From Mycolicibacterium mageritense (GTDB taxonomy: Bacteria; Actinomycetota; Actinomycetes; Mycobacteriales; Mycobacteriaceae): a stretch of DNA of 64,000 nt. This document shows, piece by piece, positions 16,360 through 24,147 of this stretch. How positions within the stretch are numbered: position 1 is the first letter of the stretch; each line of letters opens with the position of its first letter. The notes below the pieces were generated by a model. The model was not told where the DNA came from and did no database searches. It worked only from the letters and a program-made list of their open reading frames with translations. The position numbers were made by a program, and so were the translations under genes. The stretch covers positions 3,472,001 to 3,536,000 of the forward strand of contig NZ_AP022567.1 in the NCBI RefSeq assembly GCF_010727475.1, given 5' to 3'.

Positions 16360-17144
16360 GCTTCCCATCCCTGGCCCTCGTCGAGCACCCGCTGCTTCTG
16401 TTCGGCGATCACCTGGTTGAGGTGCGACGCCTTGGGCCAGCCGTAGTACGCCGCGAAATGCAAGGCCAGTTCGTCCATCTCGTCGAACGACACGTCGTGG
16501 CTCTTGAGCGCGGCGTACACATGGCTGAGGATCGGCAGCGGAGCGTCCTGGAACGCCACGCACGCGACTGTCACGAGGCGGCGTTCTTTCATGCCCAGGC
16601 CCGGCCGCAGCCACATCTCGCCGAACACGAAGTTGAGGATGCCCGCACCCGAATAGGGGTTGTCCCGGATCGGTGCGTACGGCAGGCAGTTGATCTCTTT
16701 GAACGACTCCTCGCCGCAGACCAGCCGCTCTTCGGGATCGCTCGGTGTCGCCAGCGGCAGCAGCGGATCGGGCCGCGGTGGCGGCACACCGCGTTCGCGG
16801 TGGATTCGGTCCCACTGTTCATCGACCACCATGTTGAAGCGCGAGGCCTTGGGCCATCCGCCGTACACCGCGAAATGCAGTACGGTTTCCCGCATTTCGA
16901 CGATGCTCAGGTCGCCGCTGTTGAGTGCCGCATAGACGTGATCGCGCAACGGGCCTTCGGCATCGGCGGCCGCGACACACGGCAGCGTGATGAAGCGTCG
17001 GTCCCGGCGACTCAGCGCGGGCCGCGGCCAGATCTCGGCGAACACGAAGTCGATCAGGTTGGCTGTTGCGGGGGTCGTGTCGGACGGCGGCGGGAACGTC
17101 ATCACCTCGGAGAATTCGCGGCGGCCGCGCTCGGTCCGGTTCAT
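16356..17144 (-). CDS. Tandem carboxymuconolactone-decarboxylase-like protein
   Basis: A 262-residue protein made of two copies of the CMD/AhpD-like fold. The copies share the block HVYAALNSGD..LHFAVYGGWPKASR (about residues 69-105) and HVYAALKSHD..LHFAAYYGWPKASH (about 205-240). The CxxC of AhpD is not present, so peroxidase activity is unlikely. It overlaps the SDR upstream and the ALDH downstream by 4 bp each. I infer a lactone or ring-cleavage-product step in the same pathway. Confidence 0.8.
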   Translation of the reverse strand: MNRTERGRREFSEVMTFPPPSDTTPATANLIDFVFAEIWPRPALSRRDRRFITLPCVAAADAEGPLRDHVYAALNSGDLSIVEMRETVLHFAVYGGWPKASRFNMVVDEQWDRIHRERGVPPPRPDPLLPLATPSDPEERLVCGEESFKEINCLPYAPIRDNPYSGAGILNFVFGEMWLRPGLGMKERRLVTVACVAFQDAPLPILSHVYAALKSHDVSFDEMDELALHFAAYYGWPKASHLNQVIAEQKQRVLDEGQGWEA

Positions 17145-17938
17145 CGAAGCGTCACCCCCGCATCGACCTTGAACTCGAGCCCGGTCACATATCGGGATTC
17201 GTCGGACACCAGGAACAGCACCGCATTGCTGATGTCGATCGCCTCGGCCATCACGATGGGCATGGCGTTGGCGAACAGGGGCGCCAGATCGGGGCGTTGC
17301 TCGGCGATCAAGGCGTGCAGCGACGCCGGGCGCATGCCGGTCTCCACCCCGGTCGGGTGCACTGTGTTGACCCGGACCTGCTGGGCGGCAAGCTCATTGG
17401 CCAGTGCTCTGCTCATGCCGACCACGCCGTGTTTGGACGCCGTGTAGGGCGTGTGCAGCGGCGTGCCCTTGATGCCCGCGGCGGAGCTGATGTTGACCAG
17501 GCTGCCGCCGCGCTCGACCAGATGAGGCAGGGCTGCAGCGCAGGTGTTCCAGGTGCCGATCAGGTTGACGTCCACCACCGTTCGCCACTGCTCGGGCGTT
17601 GTGGCGTCCCACGTGCCCGCGGTCAGCACTCCGGCGTTGGCGACCGCGGCGTCCAGCCCGCCCAGCTGCGCCACGCCGTCGTCGACGGCGGCCGCCAGTG
17701 CCGCGGCATCGCGCACGTCGACCACATGGGAGACGGCCCGTCTGCCCTGCTTCTCGACAAGCCGTACGGTCTCGTCGAGCTCGTCTGGTGTAGCGAGCGG
17801 ATATTCGATCTCGTCCAGGGATCGGCAGATGTCGACCAGGATCAGGTCTGCACCCTCCTCTGCGAGCCGCACGGCGTGACTGCGGCCCATACCTCGCGCG
17901 GCGCCGGTGATCAGCACGCGCTTGCCTGCGGCCCTCAT
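17141..17938 (-). CDS. Mycofactocin-type short-chain dehydrogenase
   Basis: The SDR has 265 residues: TGAARGMG near residue 11, NAG near 99, Ser in VNISSAAG and YxxxK as YTASKHG. It carries the same insertion after the second strand (ICRSLDEIEYPLATPDELDET) as the other two SDRs of the window, typical of mycofactocin-coupled members. The start ATG 17938 overlaps the upstream SDR stop. It presumably acts on a related or consecutive alcohol. Confidence 0.85.
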   Translation of the reverse strand: MRAAGKRVLITGAARGMGRSHAVRLAEEGADLILVDICRSLDEIEYPLATPDELDETVRLVEKQGRRAVSHVVDVRDAAALAAAVDDGVAQLGGLDAAVANAGVLTAGTWDATTPEQWRTVVDVNLIGTWNTCAAALPHLVERGGSLVNISSAAGIKGTPLHTPYTASKHGVVGMSRALANELAAQQVRVNTVHPTGVETGMRPASLHALIAEQRPDLAPLFANAMPIVMAEAIDISNAVLFLVSDESRYVTGLEFKVDAGVTLR

Positions 17939-18765
17939 AGCTTGTTGCAGAAGCCGGCGTCGACCGGGAAGGTCACCCCGGTCACGTATTTGGCGGCGTC
18001 GGACACCAGGTAGGCGATCGCCGCGCTGATGTCTTCGGGTTCCAGCAGCGACACCGGCATGGGGTTCTGCAGGTGCGGCCCGCCGTCGGGATAGTTCTCC
18101 AGGAACGCGGTCATGGCCGGGTTGACCGCCATCATGGTGTTGACCGCGGTCGGGTGCACGGTGTTGACCCGGATGCTGTGGGGTGCAAGCGCGTTGGCCA
18201 AGGTGCGCATGAGGCCGACGATGCCGTGTTTCGACGCCGCGTAGCCCAGGCCGCCGCCTTGCAGGCCACCGAATCCGCGAAGTCCGGCCGTCGAGCTGGT
18301 GAACACGATCGACCCGCCCCTGCCGCCGTCGATCAGGTGGGGGATGGCCGCCTTGGCGGTGTGGAAGGATCCCACCAGGTTGACGTTGAGCACGTCGGTC
18401 CACATCTCGAGGTCTTCCTCGATGGTCAGCTCGCGGAACGCCATCGTCGCGATACCTGCGTTGGCGCATACGATGTCGAGCCGGCCGAACTGCTCGACGC
18501 CTGCGTCGAGCGCGGCCCTGAGCTGATGGAAGTCCCTGACATCGGCGACCGCGCCGATCATCTTGCCGCCCGCGGCCTCGACCAGGCTCGCGGTCTCGTC
18601 GAGCTCGGCGCGGCTGGCCATGGGGTAGCCGTTCGATGCGATGTCAGCGCAGATGTCGACGCCGATGATCGCGGCGCCGTCACTCGCGAGCCGGATGGCG
18701 TGGCTGCGGCCCTGGCCGCGGGCCACCCCGGTGATGAAGGCGACTTTTCCGTCCAGACAACCCAT
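17935..18765 (-). CDS. Mycofactocin-type short-chain dehydrogenase
   Basis: First gene of the SDR-SDR-CMD-ALDH operon, with 276 residues. It has TGVARGQG near residue 12, NAG near 94, Ser in FTSSTAG and YxxxK as YAASKHG, and the subfamily insertion around ICADIASNGYPMASRAELDET. ATG 18765 follows GAGGATCA. The ORF stays open further upstream but would run across the operators at 18789-18824. Divergent from the TetR gene. Confidence 0.87.
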   Translation of the reverse strand: MGCLDGKVAFITGVARGQGRSHAIRLASDGAAIIGVDICADIASNGYPMASRAELDETASLVEAAGGKMIGAVADVRDFHQLRAALDAGVEQFGRLDIVCANAGIATMAFRELTIEEDLEMWTDVLNVNLVGSFHTAKAAIPHLIDGGRGGSIVFTSSTAGLRGFGGLQGGGLGYAASKHGIVGLMRTLANALAPHSIRVNTVHPTAVNTMMAVNPAMTAFLENYPDGGPHLQNPMPVSLLEPEDISAAIAYLVSDAAKYVTGVTFPVDAGFCNKL

Positions 18766-18788
18766 TGATCCTCGCTCCGTCGCGGTGA

Positions 18789-18824
18789 GTAACCGTGTTA
18801 CACCCGGTACGGTAACGGGGTTAC
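18789..18824. promoter_or_regulatory. Paired palindromic operators between SDR operon and TetR
   Basis: Two 13-bp palindromes GTAAC-N3-GTTAC lie at 18789-18801 (centre CGT) and 18812-18824 (centre GGG), 23 bp centre to centre. The spacing of about two helical turns and the divergent arrangement suggest cooperative binding by the neighbouring TetR protein. Confidence 0.8.
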
Positions 18825-18839
18825 TCATCGACGGCAAGG

Positions 18840-19451
18840 GTGTTCTCGACTGTGGCGATTGAACGTGACCGGATCCTCGACATCGTCGTGGAGATGCTCG
18901 AGACCGAAGGCTATGACGCTGTCCAACTGCGCGAGGTCGCGCGGCGCTCCCGGACGTCACTCGCCACGATCTACAAGCGCTACTCGACTCGCGACGAGTT
19001 GATCCTGACCGCACTCGACGCCTGGATGGAGGAGAATCGGTATGCGGGCCTGGCCGCGCATCCGCCCCCGCCGGGTGAATCGCTCTACGAGGGCCTGATG
19101 GGGTTGTTCCGCACCATCTTTGAGCCGTGGGAGAAGCATCCCGACATGCTCAGGGCGTACTCCCGCGCCCGCGCCGCACCCGGCGGGGACCGCCTGGTCA
19201 AGCGGGGCCTCGACGCGGTGGTGCCCGCGGGCATGGAGATCTTGACGGGTGTGGACGAGGACTTCGTCGACGACCTCGACAGCATCCTGACGAGCCTGGT
19301 GTTCGGGCTCGTCGGCCGCTTCACGGCGGGCGAGATCGCCATCACCGAGATCCTGGCCGGCATCGATCGGACCGTGTACCGGCTCACCGCAGGCTATGAG
19401 GCGTCGGTCAAAGCGCCCAGTAGATCCCGAAGACGAACGCGGCAAGGATGA
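18840..19451 (+). CDS. TetR-family regulator of the SDR-CMD-ALDH operon
   Basis: The TetR protein has 203 residues, with the HTH in LREVARRSRTSLATIYKRYS near residue 31. The C-terminal ligand domain has no recognisable hint of its effector. GTG 18840 is the longest start; GTG 18852 (VAIERDRIL) is a real alternative, because AAGGG at 18835-18839 is too close to the first GTG. It is divergent from the SDR operon, and the two palindromes in between are its probable binding sites. Confidence 0.82.
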   Translation: MFSTVAIERDRILDIVVEMLETEGYDAVQLREVARRSRTSLATIYKRYSTRDELILTALDAWMEENRYAGLAAHPPPPGESLYEGLMGLFRTIFEPWEKHPDMLRAYSRARAAPGGDRLVKRGLDAVVPAGMEILTGVDEDFVDDLDSILTSLVFGLVGRFTAGEIAITEILAGIDRTVYRLTAGYEASVKAPSRSRRRTRQG

Positions 19452-19463
19452 CGGCCAGATTGC

Positions 19464-20234
19464 TCAATCGAGCTGGCCGCCGATGAAATCCACGATCGTG
19501 GCGGCAACCTCACGGTGCACCGACTCGTTGAGGATGTCGTGGTGCGCGTGTGGATACTCGATGAGCTGCAGGGGCTCGATCTGCTCGGCGTAGGCACGAA
19601 CCGCGTCGACGGGCGCGATGACGTCGGCCGACCCGTGCAGTGCGAGCGTCGGGACAGCCAGCCCCGGCAACTCGGCGCCGAACCGGTCCCACGCGCGGTC
19701 CAATTCCCGGGTCAGCGGGGCGCCGTCGGCATCGACGAAGGCCAATGGATCGTTCTCCAGCGCGTCCAGGTAGAACGGGTCGCTCGACAACCATGACGGA
19801 TCGAGATCCAATGACGTGTCAGGGTCGAGCATCTCGGGGATCGGCACCAGCGGCGCCCCTGAGATGATGCCTGCCCGGTAACGGTCCGGCTGGCCCAGCA
19901 GCCGGAACAGGGTCACCACCGAACCGAACGAATGTCCTTGTGCCACCAGCGGTAGGCCCGGATGTGCCGTTGCGGCGAGCGCCGTCAGGGCGTCGGCCAA
20001 TGCCGAGCTGTCCTCGAGCGTGCCGAAATCCCCGCGCGTGCCGGGGGACAGGCCGTGGCCGAACTGGTCGACCGCCCACAGGTCGATGCCTGCGGCGTTG
20101 AGTGCGAAGCCGTACCGGTGATACACCCCGGTGTGTTCGCCGAAGCCGTGCAGGAAGATCACCGCGGCTCGTGGCTCGGCGGCAGGCCAGTGCCGGTAGT
20201 AGGCGCGCCCACGGTCGTGCTCGATGAAAGGCAT
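19464..20234 (-). CDS. Monoglyceride-lipase-like alpha/beta-hydrolase
   Basis: A serine hydrolase of 256 residues. It has the HGFGEH oxyanion motif near residue 33 that marks monoacylglycerol lipases, the nucleophile elbow GHSFGS near 103, the acid in LHGSADVIAP and the base in PHAHHDIL. ATG 20234 is chosen because the upstream extension is low-quality sequence. It is convergent with the TetR gene, 12 bp apart. It probably releases fatty acids from monoacylglycerols or similar esters. Confidence 0.8.
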   Translation of the reverse strand: MPFIEHDRGRAYYRHWPAAEPRAAVIFLHGFGEHTGVYHRYGFALNAAGIDLWAVDQFGHGLSPGTRGDFGTLEDSSALADALTALAATAHPGLPLVAQGHSFGSVVTLFRLLGQPDRYRAGIISGAPLVPIPEMLDPDTSLDLDPSWLSSDPFYLDALENDPLAFVDADGAPLTRELDRAWDRFGAELPGLAVPTLALHGSADVIAPVDAVRAYAEQIEPLQLIEYPHAHHDILNESVHREVAATIVDFIGGQLD

Positions 20235-20289
20235 GCCAACACTGCAGCAACAGCGGAGCGCGAGCGCAAGGATTTGTGGCGGGTTGATG

Positions 20290-21039
20290 TCAACGCGGTG
20301 TGCAGACGACAGCAAGGGCGTCGTTCTCGGCGATCACGCCTCCGGTCCCGATGCACTGCTTCAGTCGCTTGCGGAACTCGCTGCGATCGTGGGGATCGAG
20401 CGTGAGGATGTTGGAGTATGTGCAGGCCATGCTGACCCAGTCGTCGGTCCGGTAGTGCAGATGCTCGACCACATGCCGACGGTCGATGACGAATCCGCAC
20501 TCCTCGATGAGTTCGCTTACCCCCGCCGTGCGGTCGGCATCGACGGGAGGCCGGGCGGTCGGCGCCAGAAACTCCGAATAGACGGCGTCGATGGCCTGCC
20601 GGTCGGGCGATATGGGTGTGACGCGGTTCCACAGCAGTGCGAGACGGCCGTCCGGTTTCAAAAGCGTCGTGACCTTCCGGAGTGCCTGCCGAGGCTCCAC
20701 CCAATGAAATGACGAGCCGAACACCACGACGTCGAACTGGCGTCCCGCAGGATCCCACTCCTCGAACATCGAGACTTCGACGGGCAAGCCCTTGGCCGCG
20801 GCGACTTGCGCCATTCGTGGATCGGGTTCTACGGCAAGGACTTGCACCCCAGTCGCGGCCAACTGTTCTGACAAGATGCCGGTTCCCGCCCCGACATCCA
20901 ACGCGACGGCGGCGCCGCTCGGTAGGAGACCTGTGAGCAACGCTTGCGGGTAGCGCGGACGATAGCGATCGTATTCCGCTGCGGCGGAGCCGAAGGATCC
21001 GGCGCGATGGCGGTTCTCATGTAATGGTCGGTCCGACAT
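20290..21039 (-). CDS. Class I SAM-dependent methyltransferase
   Basis: A 249-residue methyltransferase with motif I LDVGAGTGILSEQLA near residue 48 and the following acidic loop VEPDP; the substrate is not evident. The start ATG 21039 has GGTGAG upstream. A GTG at 21057 would add six residues and overlap the LysR stop. It follows the LysR gene on the same strand by 7 bp and may be co-transcribed with it. Confidence 0.78.
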   Translation of the reverse strand: MSDRPLHENRHRAGSFGSAAAEYDRYRPRYPQALLTGLLPSGAAVALDVGAGTGILSEQLAATGVQVLAVEPDPRMAQVAAAKGLPVEVSMFEEWDPAGRQFDVVVFGSSFHWVEPRQALRKVTTLLKPDGRLALLWNRVTPISPDRQAIDAVYSEFLAPTARPPVDADRTAGVSELIEECGFVIDRRHVVEHLHYRTDDWVSMACTYSNILTLDPHDRSEFRKRLKQCIGTGGVIAENDALAVVCTPR

Positions 21040-21046
21040 GTTCGGC

Positions 21047-21955
21047 TCACCGCTCACCGAGCAGCACGTCGCGCTGATCGCTCATGCGGTCCTGGATTGC
21101 GTCGACCACTGCGGCCACGACCGGACGCCGCAAGGTTTCTGCCCGGGCCACCAGCCAGTAACTCAGCCGCACCGCAACGGCTTCCGGCAACACACGCACC
21201 AGGTCGTCGTGACGGTCGGACATGAAGCACGGCAGCAGGCCCAGCCCGGCGGCCGCGCGCGTGGCTTCCACGTGGACGAACACATTGGTCGACGTCACCG
21301 ATTCGCGCATGGCCGGAGTGAAGCTCGTGGCCATGTCGAGTTCGTCGACCTGCAGCATCGAGTCGATGAAGTAGACGAGCGGAAAACGCGAGAGGTCTTC
21401 GACGCTGTCCGGGACGCCGTGCTCATCGAGATAGCTGCGGGCGCCGTAGAGGCCGAGGCAGTAGTCGCCGAGCCGGATCGCCTCGGCGCGACGCACCTGC
21501 GGCGCGCCGACGACGATCTCCAGATCGACGCTGGAGCGCTGTTGCGACGCCAGCCGGGTGGTCGCGACGATCTCGACCGCGATGCCGGGATGCCGACGTT
21601 GCACCTGTGCCGCCGCGGGCGCAGCGATGTACGCACTGAATCCGTCGGTGGCCGATACGCGGACGACGCCTTCGAGTCGCCGTGGGCCCGTCGCGGTGAT
21701 CGAACGCACGGCGGACTCGACGGCCTCCGCGGCCTCGAGTGCTTCACGCCCGAGGTCAGTGAGTTCCCACCCACCGGCGGTGCGGGTCAATACGCGCCCG
21801 CCGATCGCGTGTTCGAGCGCCGCGATACGCCGCGAGATGGTGGTGTGGTTGATGCCGAGTTGCTCGGCTGCCGTGGTGTACCGCCCGGACCGTCCCACGG
21901 CCAGCAAAACCAGCAGATCGTCCGCGCTCGGGCGGCGGCCACTCGGATCGTCCAC
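21047..21955 (-). CDS. LysR-family regulator of the ketone-body operon
   Basis: A LysR-type protein. The wHTH is GRYTTAAEQLGINHTTISRR near residue 25, followed by a substrate-binding domain. GTG 21955 gives 302 residues, the usual length, and leaves an 18-bp palindrome immediately upstream; starts up to 22015 would put the palindrome inside the gene. It is divergent from the transporter-dehydrogenase-synthetase operon, which it probably activates in response to 3-hydroxybutyrate or acetoacetate (inferred from position). Confidence 0.8.
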   Translation of the reverse strand: MDDPSGRRPSADDLLVLLAVGRSGRYTTAAEQLGINHTTISRRIAALEHAIGGRVLTRTAGGWELTDLGREALEAAEAVESAVRSITATGPRRLEGVVRVSATDGFSAYIAAPAAAQVQRRHPGIAVEIVATTRLASQQRSSVDLEIVVGAPQVRRAEAIRLGDYCLGLYGARSYLDEHGVPDSVEDLSRFPLVYFIDSMLQVDELDMATSFTPAMRESVTSTNVFVHVEATRAAAGLGLLPCFMSDRHDDLVRVLPEAVAVRLSYWLVARAETLRRPVVAAVVDAIQDRMSDQRDVLLGER

Positions 21956-21973
21956 ATCTGCATTTTTGCAGAT
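21956..21973. promoter_or_regulatory. LysR-type palindrome (T-N11-A)
   Basis: Arms ATCTGCA and TGCAGAT around TTTT form a perfect 18-bp inverted repeat in the region between the LysR gene and the divergent transporter gene. It abuts the chosen GTG start. Confidence 0.6.
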
Positions 21974-22072
21974 AGTCCGTGCGCATCTCCCCATTGCGGC
22001 GTCGGTCACGTGCATGAATACTCACTGAGGATTGTGGCCTAAGTCACTGACGTCTTCTTTAAGGAGTTGCCG

Positions 22073-23401
22073 ATGAGTGCGCCCATCTCAACCGGCCTGC
22101 GTCGCGTGGTCCTCGCGTCGATGGCGGGCACGGTGGTGGAGTGGTACGAGTTCTTCCTCTACGGGACCGCCGCCACGCTGGTGTTCAACAAGATCTTCTT
22201 CGATCAGGGCGCCAGCGATCTCGACAACATCCTCAAGGCGTTCCTGACCTATGCGGTCGGCTTCATCGCGCGGCCCGTCGGCGGCATCGTCTTCGGCCAC
22301 TACGGCGACAAGTTCGGCCGCAAGAAGCTTTTGCAGTTCAGCCTGCTGCTGGTCGGCCTTGCCACATTCCTCATGGGCTGCCTGCCGACGTACGCGCAGA
22401 TCGGCGTCTGGGCGCCGATCCTGTTGGTGCTGTTGCGGTTCCTGCAGGGCTTCGCGGTCGGTGGTGAGTGGGGCGGCGCGGTGCTGCTGGTCGCCGAGCA
22501 CAGCCCGAACCAGTCGCGCGGGTTCTGGGCCAGCTGGCCTCAGGCCGGCGTGCCCGTCGGCAACATGCTGGCAACGGTCGTGCTGCTCGTGTTGAACGGC
22601 CTGCTGTCGAGCGCCGACTTCCTGTCGTGGGGTTGGCGCGTGGCATTCTGGCTGTCGGCGGTCGTCGTGCTGATCGGCTACTACATCCGCACCAAGGTCA
22701 CCGACGCCCCGATTTTCGTTGCAGCGCAGCAGGAAGCAGAGCGCATCAAGGCCAGCTCGTTCAGTGTCATCGAGGTGCTGATGCGCTATCCGCGTGGCGT
22801 GTTCACCGCGATGGGCCTGCGGTTCGGCGAGAACATCATGTATTACCTGGTGGTCACGTTCTCGATCACATACCTGAAAGAGCACGTGAAGGCCGACACC
22901 ACGGACATTCTGTGGTGGCTGCTCATCGCGCACACGGTGCACCTCGTGGCGATCCCGACCGTAGGCCGGTTGTCCGATCAGTACGGCCGGCGCCCGGTGT
23001 ACTTCGTCGGGGCGGTTGGTGCGGCCTGCTGGGGCTTCATCGCATACCCGATGATGGACACCGGCAACTACCTGCTCATCATGGCCGCGATCATTCTCGG
23101 TCTGGTGATCCACGCTCTCATGTATGCGCCGCAGCCGGCGATCATGGCCGAGATGTTCCCCACCCGGATGCGTTATTCCGGTGTGTCGCTTGGCTATCAG
23201 GTCACCTCGATCGTCGCCGGATCGTTTGCGCCGATCATCGCGGTGTGGTTGCTGGAGCGGTACGCGTCCTCGGTGCCCATCGCGATCTACCTGGCCGGCG
23301 CTGCGGTGATCACGCTGTTCGCGGTGGTGGTCGCGCGCGAAACCAAGGGGATCGACCTCGCTGATGTCGACGCCGCGGACCTTCGGCGGGTCACCACATG
23401 A
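22073..23401 (+). CDS. MFS metabolite:H+ symporter, probable 3-hydroxybutyrate/acetoacetate importer
   Basis: A membrane protein of 442 residues with twelve predicted helices. It has the metabolite:H+ symporter family pattern: SMAGTVVEWYEFFLYGTAA in helix 1, RPVGGIVFGHYGDKFGRKK in loop 2-3 and RFLQGFAVGGEWGGAV in helix 4. ATG 22073 follows AAGGAG by six bases. It overlaps the dehydrogenase gene (ATGA). Because the next two genes convert 3-hydroxybutyrate to acetoacetyl-CoA, I infer import of ketone bodies or related short hydroxy/keto acids. Confidence 0.85.
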   Translation: MSAPISTGLRRVVLASMAGTVVEWYEFFLYGTAATLVFNKIFFDQGASDLDNILKAFLTYAVGFIARPVGGIVFGHYGDKFGRKKLLQFSLLLVGLATFLMGCLPTYAQIGVWAPILLVLLRFLQGFAVGGEWGGAVLLVAEHSPNQSRGFWASWPQAGVPVGNMLATVVLLVLNGLLSSADFLSWGWRVAFWLSAVVVLIGYYIRTKVTDAPIFVAAQQEAERIKASSFSVIEVLMRYPRGVFTAMGLRFGENIMYYLVVTFSITYLKEHVKADTTDILWWLLIAHTVHLVAIPTVGRLSDQYGRRPVYFVGAVGAACWGFIAYPMMDTGNYLLIMAAIILGLVIHALMYAPQPAIMAEMFPTRMRYSGVSLGYQVTSIVAGSFAPIIAVWLLERYASSVPIAIYLAGAAVITLFAVVVARETKGIDLADVDAADLRRVTT

Positions 23402-24147
23402 GCGGTGACCTCGACGGCCGCGCCGCGCTGGTCACCGGCGCCGCCAGCGGGATCGGCGCGGCGTGCGTGCGAGCCCTGGCGGCACGCGGCGCGACGGTCA
23501 CCGTGGCCGACATCGACGCCGACGGAGCCAAGGCCCTGGCCGACGAGGTCGGCGGGAAGGCCTGGGCGGTGGACCTTCTCGACGTCGCCGCGCTGGAGTC
23601 GCTGAAGCTGGACTGCGACATCCTGGTGAACAACGCCGGGGTGCAGAGCATCAACCCGATCGAGGACTTTCCGCCGGACAAGTTCCGCATGCTGCAGACC
23701 TTGATGGTCGAAGCGCCGTTCCTGCTGATCCGGGCGGCGTTGCCGCACATGTACGGTCAGGGATTCGGCCGCATCGTGAACATCTCGTCGGTGCACGGTC
23801 TGCGGGCCTCCGAGTTCAAGGTCGGGTATGTGACCGCCAAGCACGCGCTCGAAGGCCTGTCGAAGGTGACTGCGCTGGAAGGCGGTCCGCACGGGGTCAC
23901 CAGCAACTGCGTCAATCCCGGATACGTCCGCACCCCGCTGGTCGCCAAACAGATCGCCGATCAGGCCAGAATCCACGACATCGGCGAGGATGAGGTGATT
24001 GCCAAGGTGCTGCTGAAGGAAAGTGCTATCAAGGAGTTGGTGGAGCCGGAAGAGGTTGGTGCCCTGGTGGCTTGGCTGGCGTCACCGGACGCCCGCATGG
24101 TGACCGGGGCGTCGTACACGATGGATGGTGGGTGGAGCGCACGATGA
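23398..24147 (+). CDS. 3-hydroxybutyrate dehydrogenase
   Basis: An SDR of 249 residues that oxidises (R)-3-hydroxybutyrate to acetoacetate with NAD. It shows TGAASGIG near residue 14 and NNAGVQ near 78. The family-typical stretch ISSVHGLRASEFKVGYVTAK (about 126-145) contains the catalytic Ser, Tyr and Lys. Four-base overlaps with the transporter before it and the synthetase after it tie the three proteins together. Confidence 0.88.
   Translation: MSGDLDGRAALVTGAASGIGAACVRALAARGATVTVADIDADGAKALADEVGGKAWAVDLLDVAALESLKLDCDILVNNAGVQSINPIEDFPPDKFRMLQTLMVEAPFLLIRAALPHMYGQGFGRIVNISSVHGLRASEFKVGYVTAKHALEGLSKVTALEGGPHGVTSNCVNPGYVRTPLVAKQIADQARIHDIGEDEVIAKVLLKESAIKELVEPEEVGALVAWLASPDARMVTGASYTMDGGWSAR

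Noticed and set aside
14686..16446. Open frame of 586 codons on the plus strand across deoR and the ALDH gene
   Set aside because: It is antisense to two recognisable genes, spans their intergenic promoter and has no family resemblance.
22021..22060. Small CTCA-C-TGAG and GTCA-C-TGAC palindromes before the ketone-body operon
   Set aside because: Arms of four bases are expected by chance; the 18-bp palindrome nearby is the better operator candidate.
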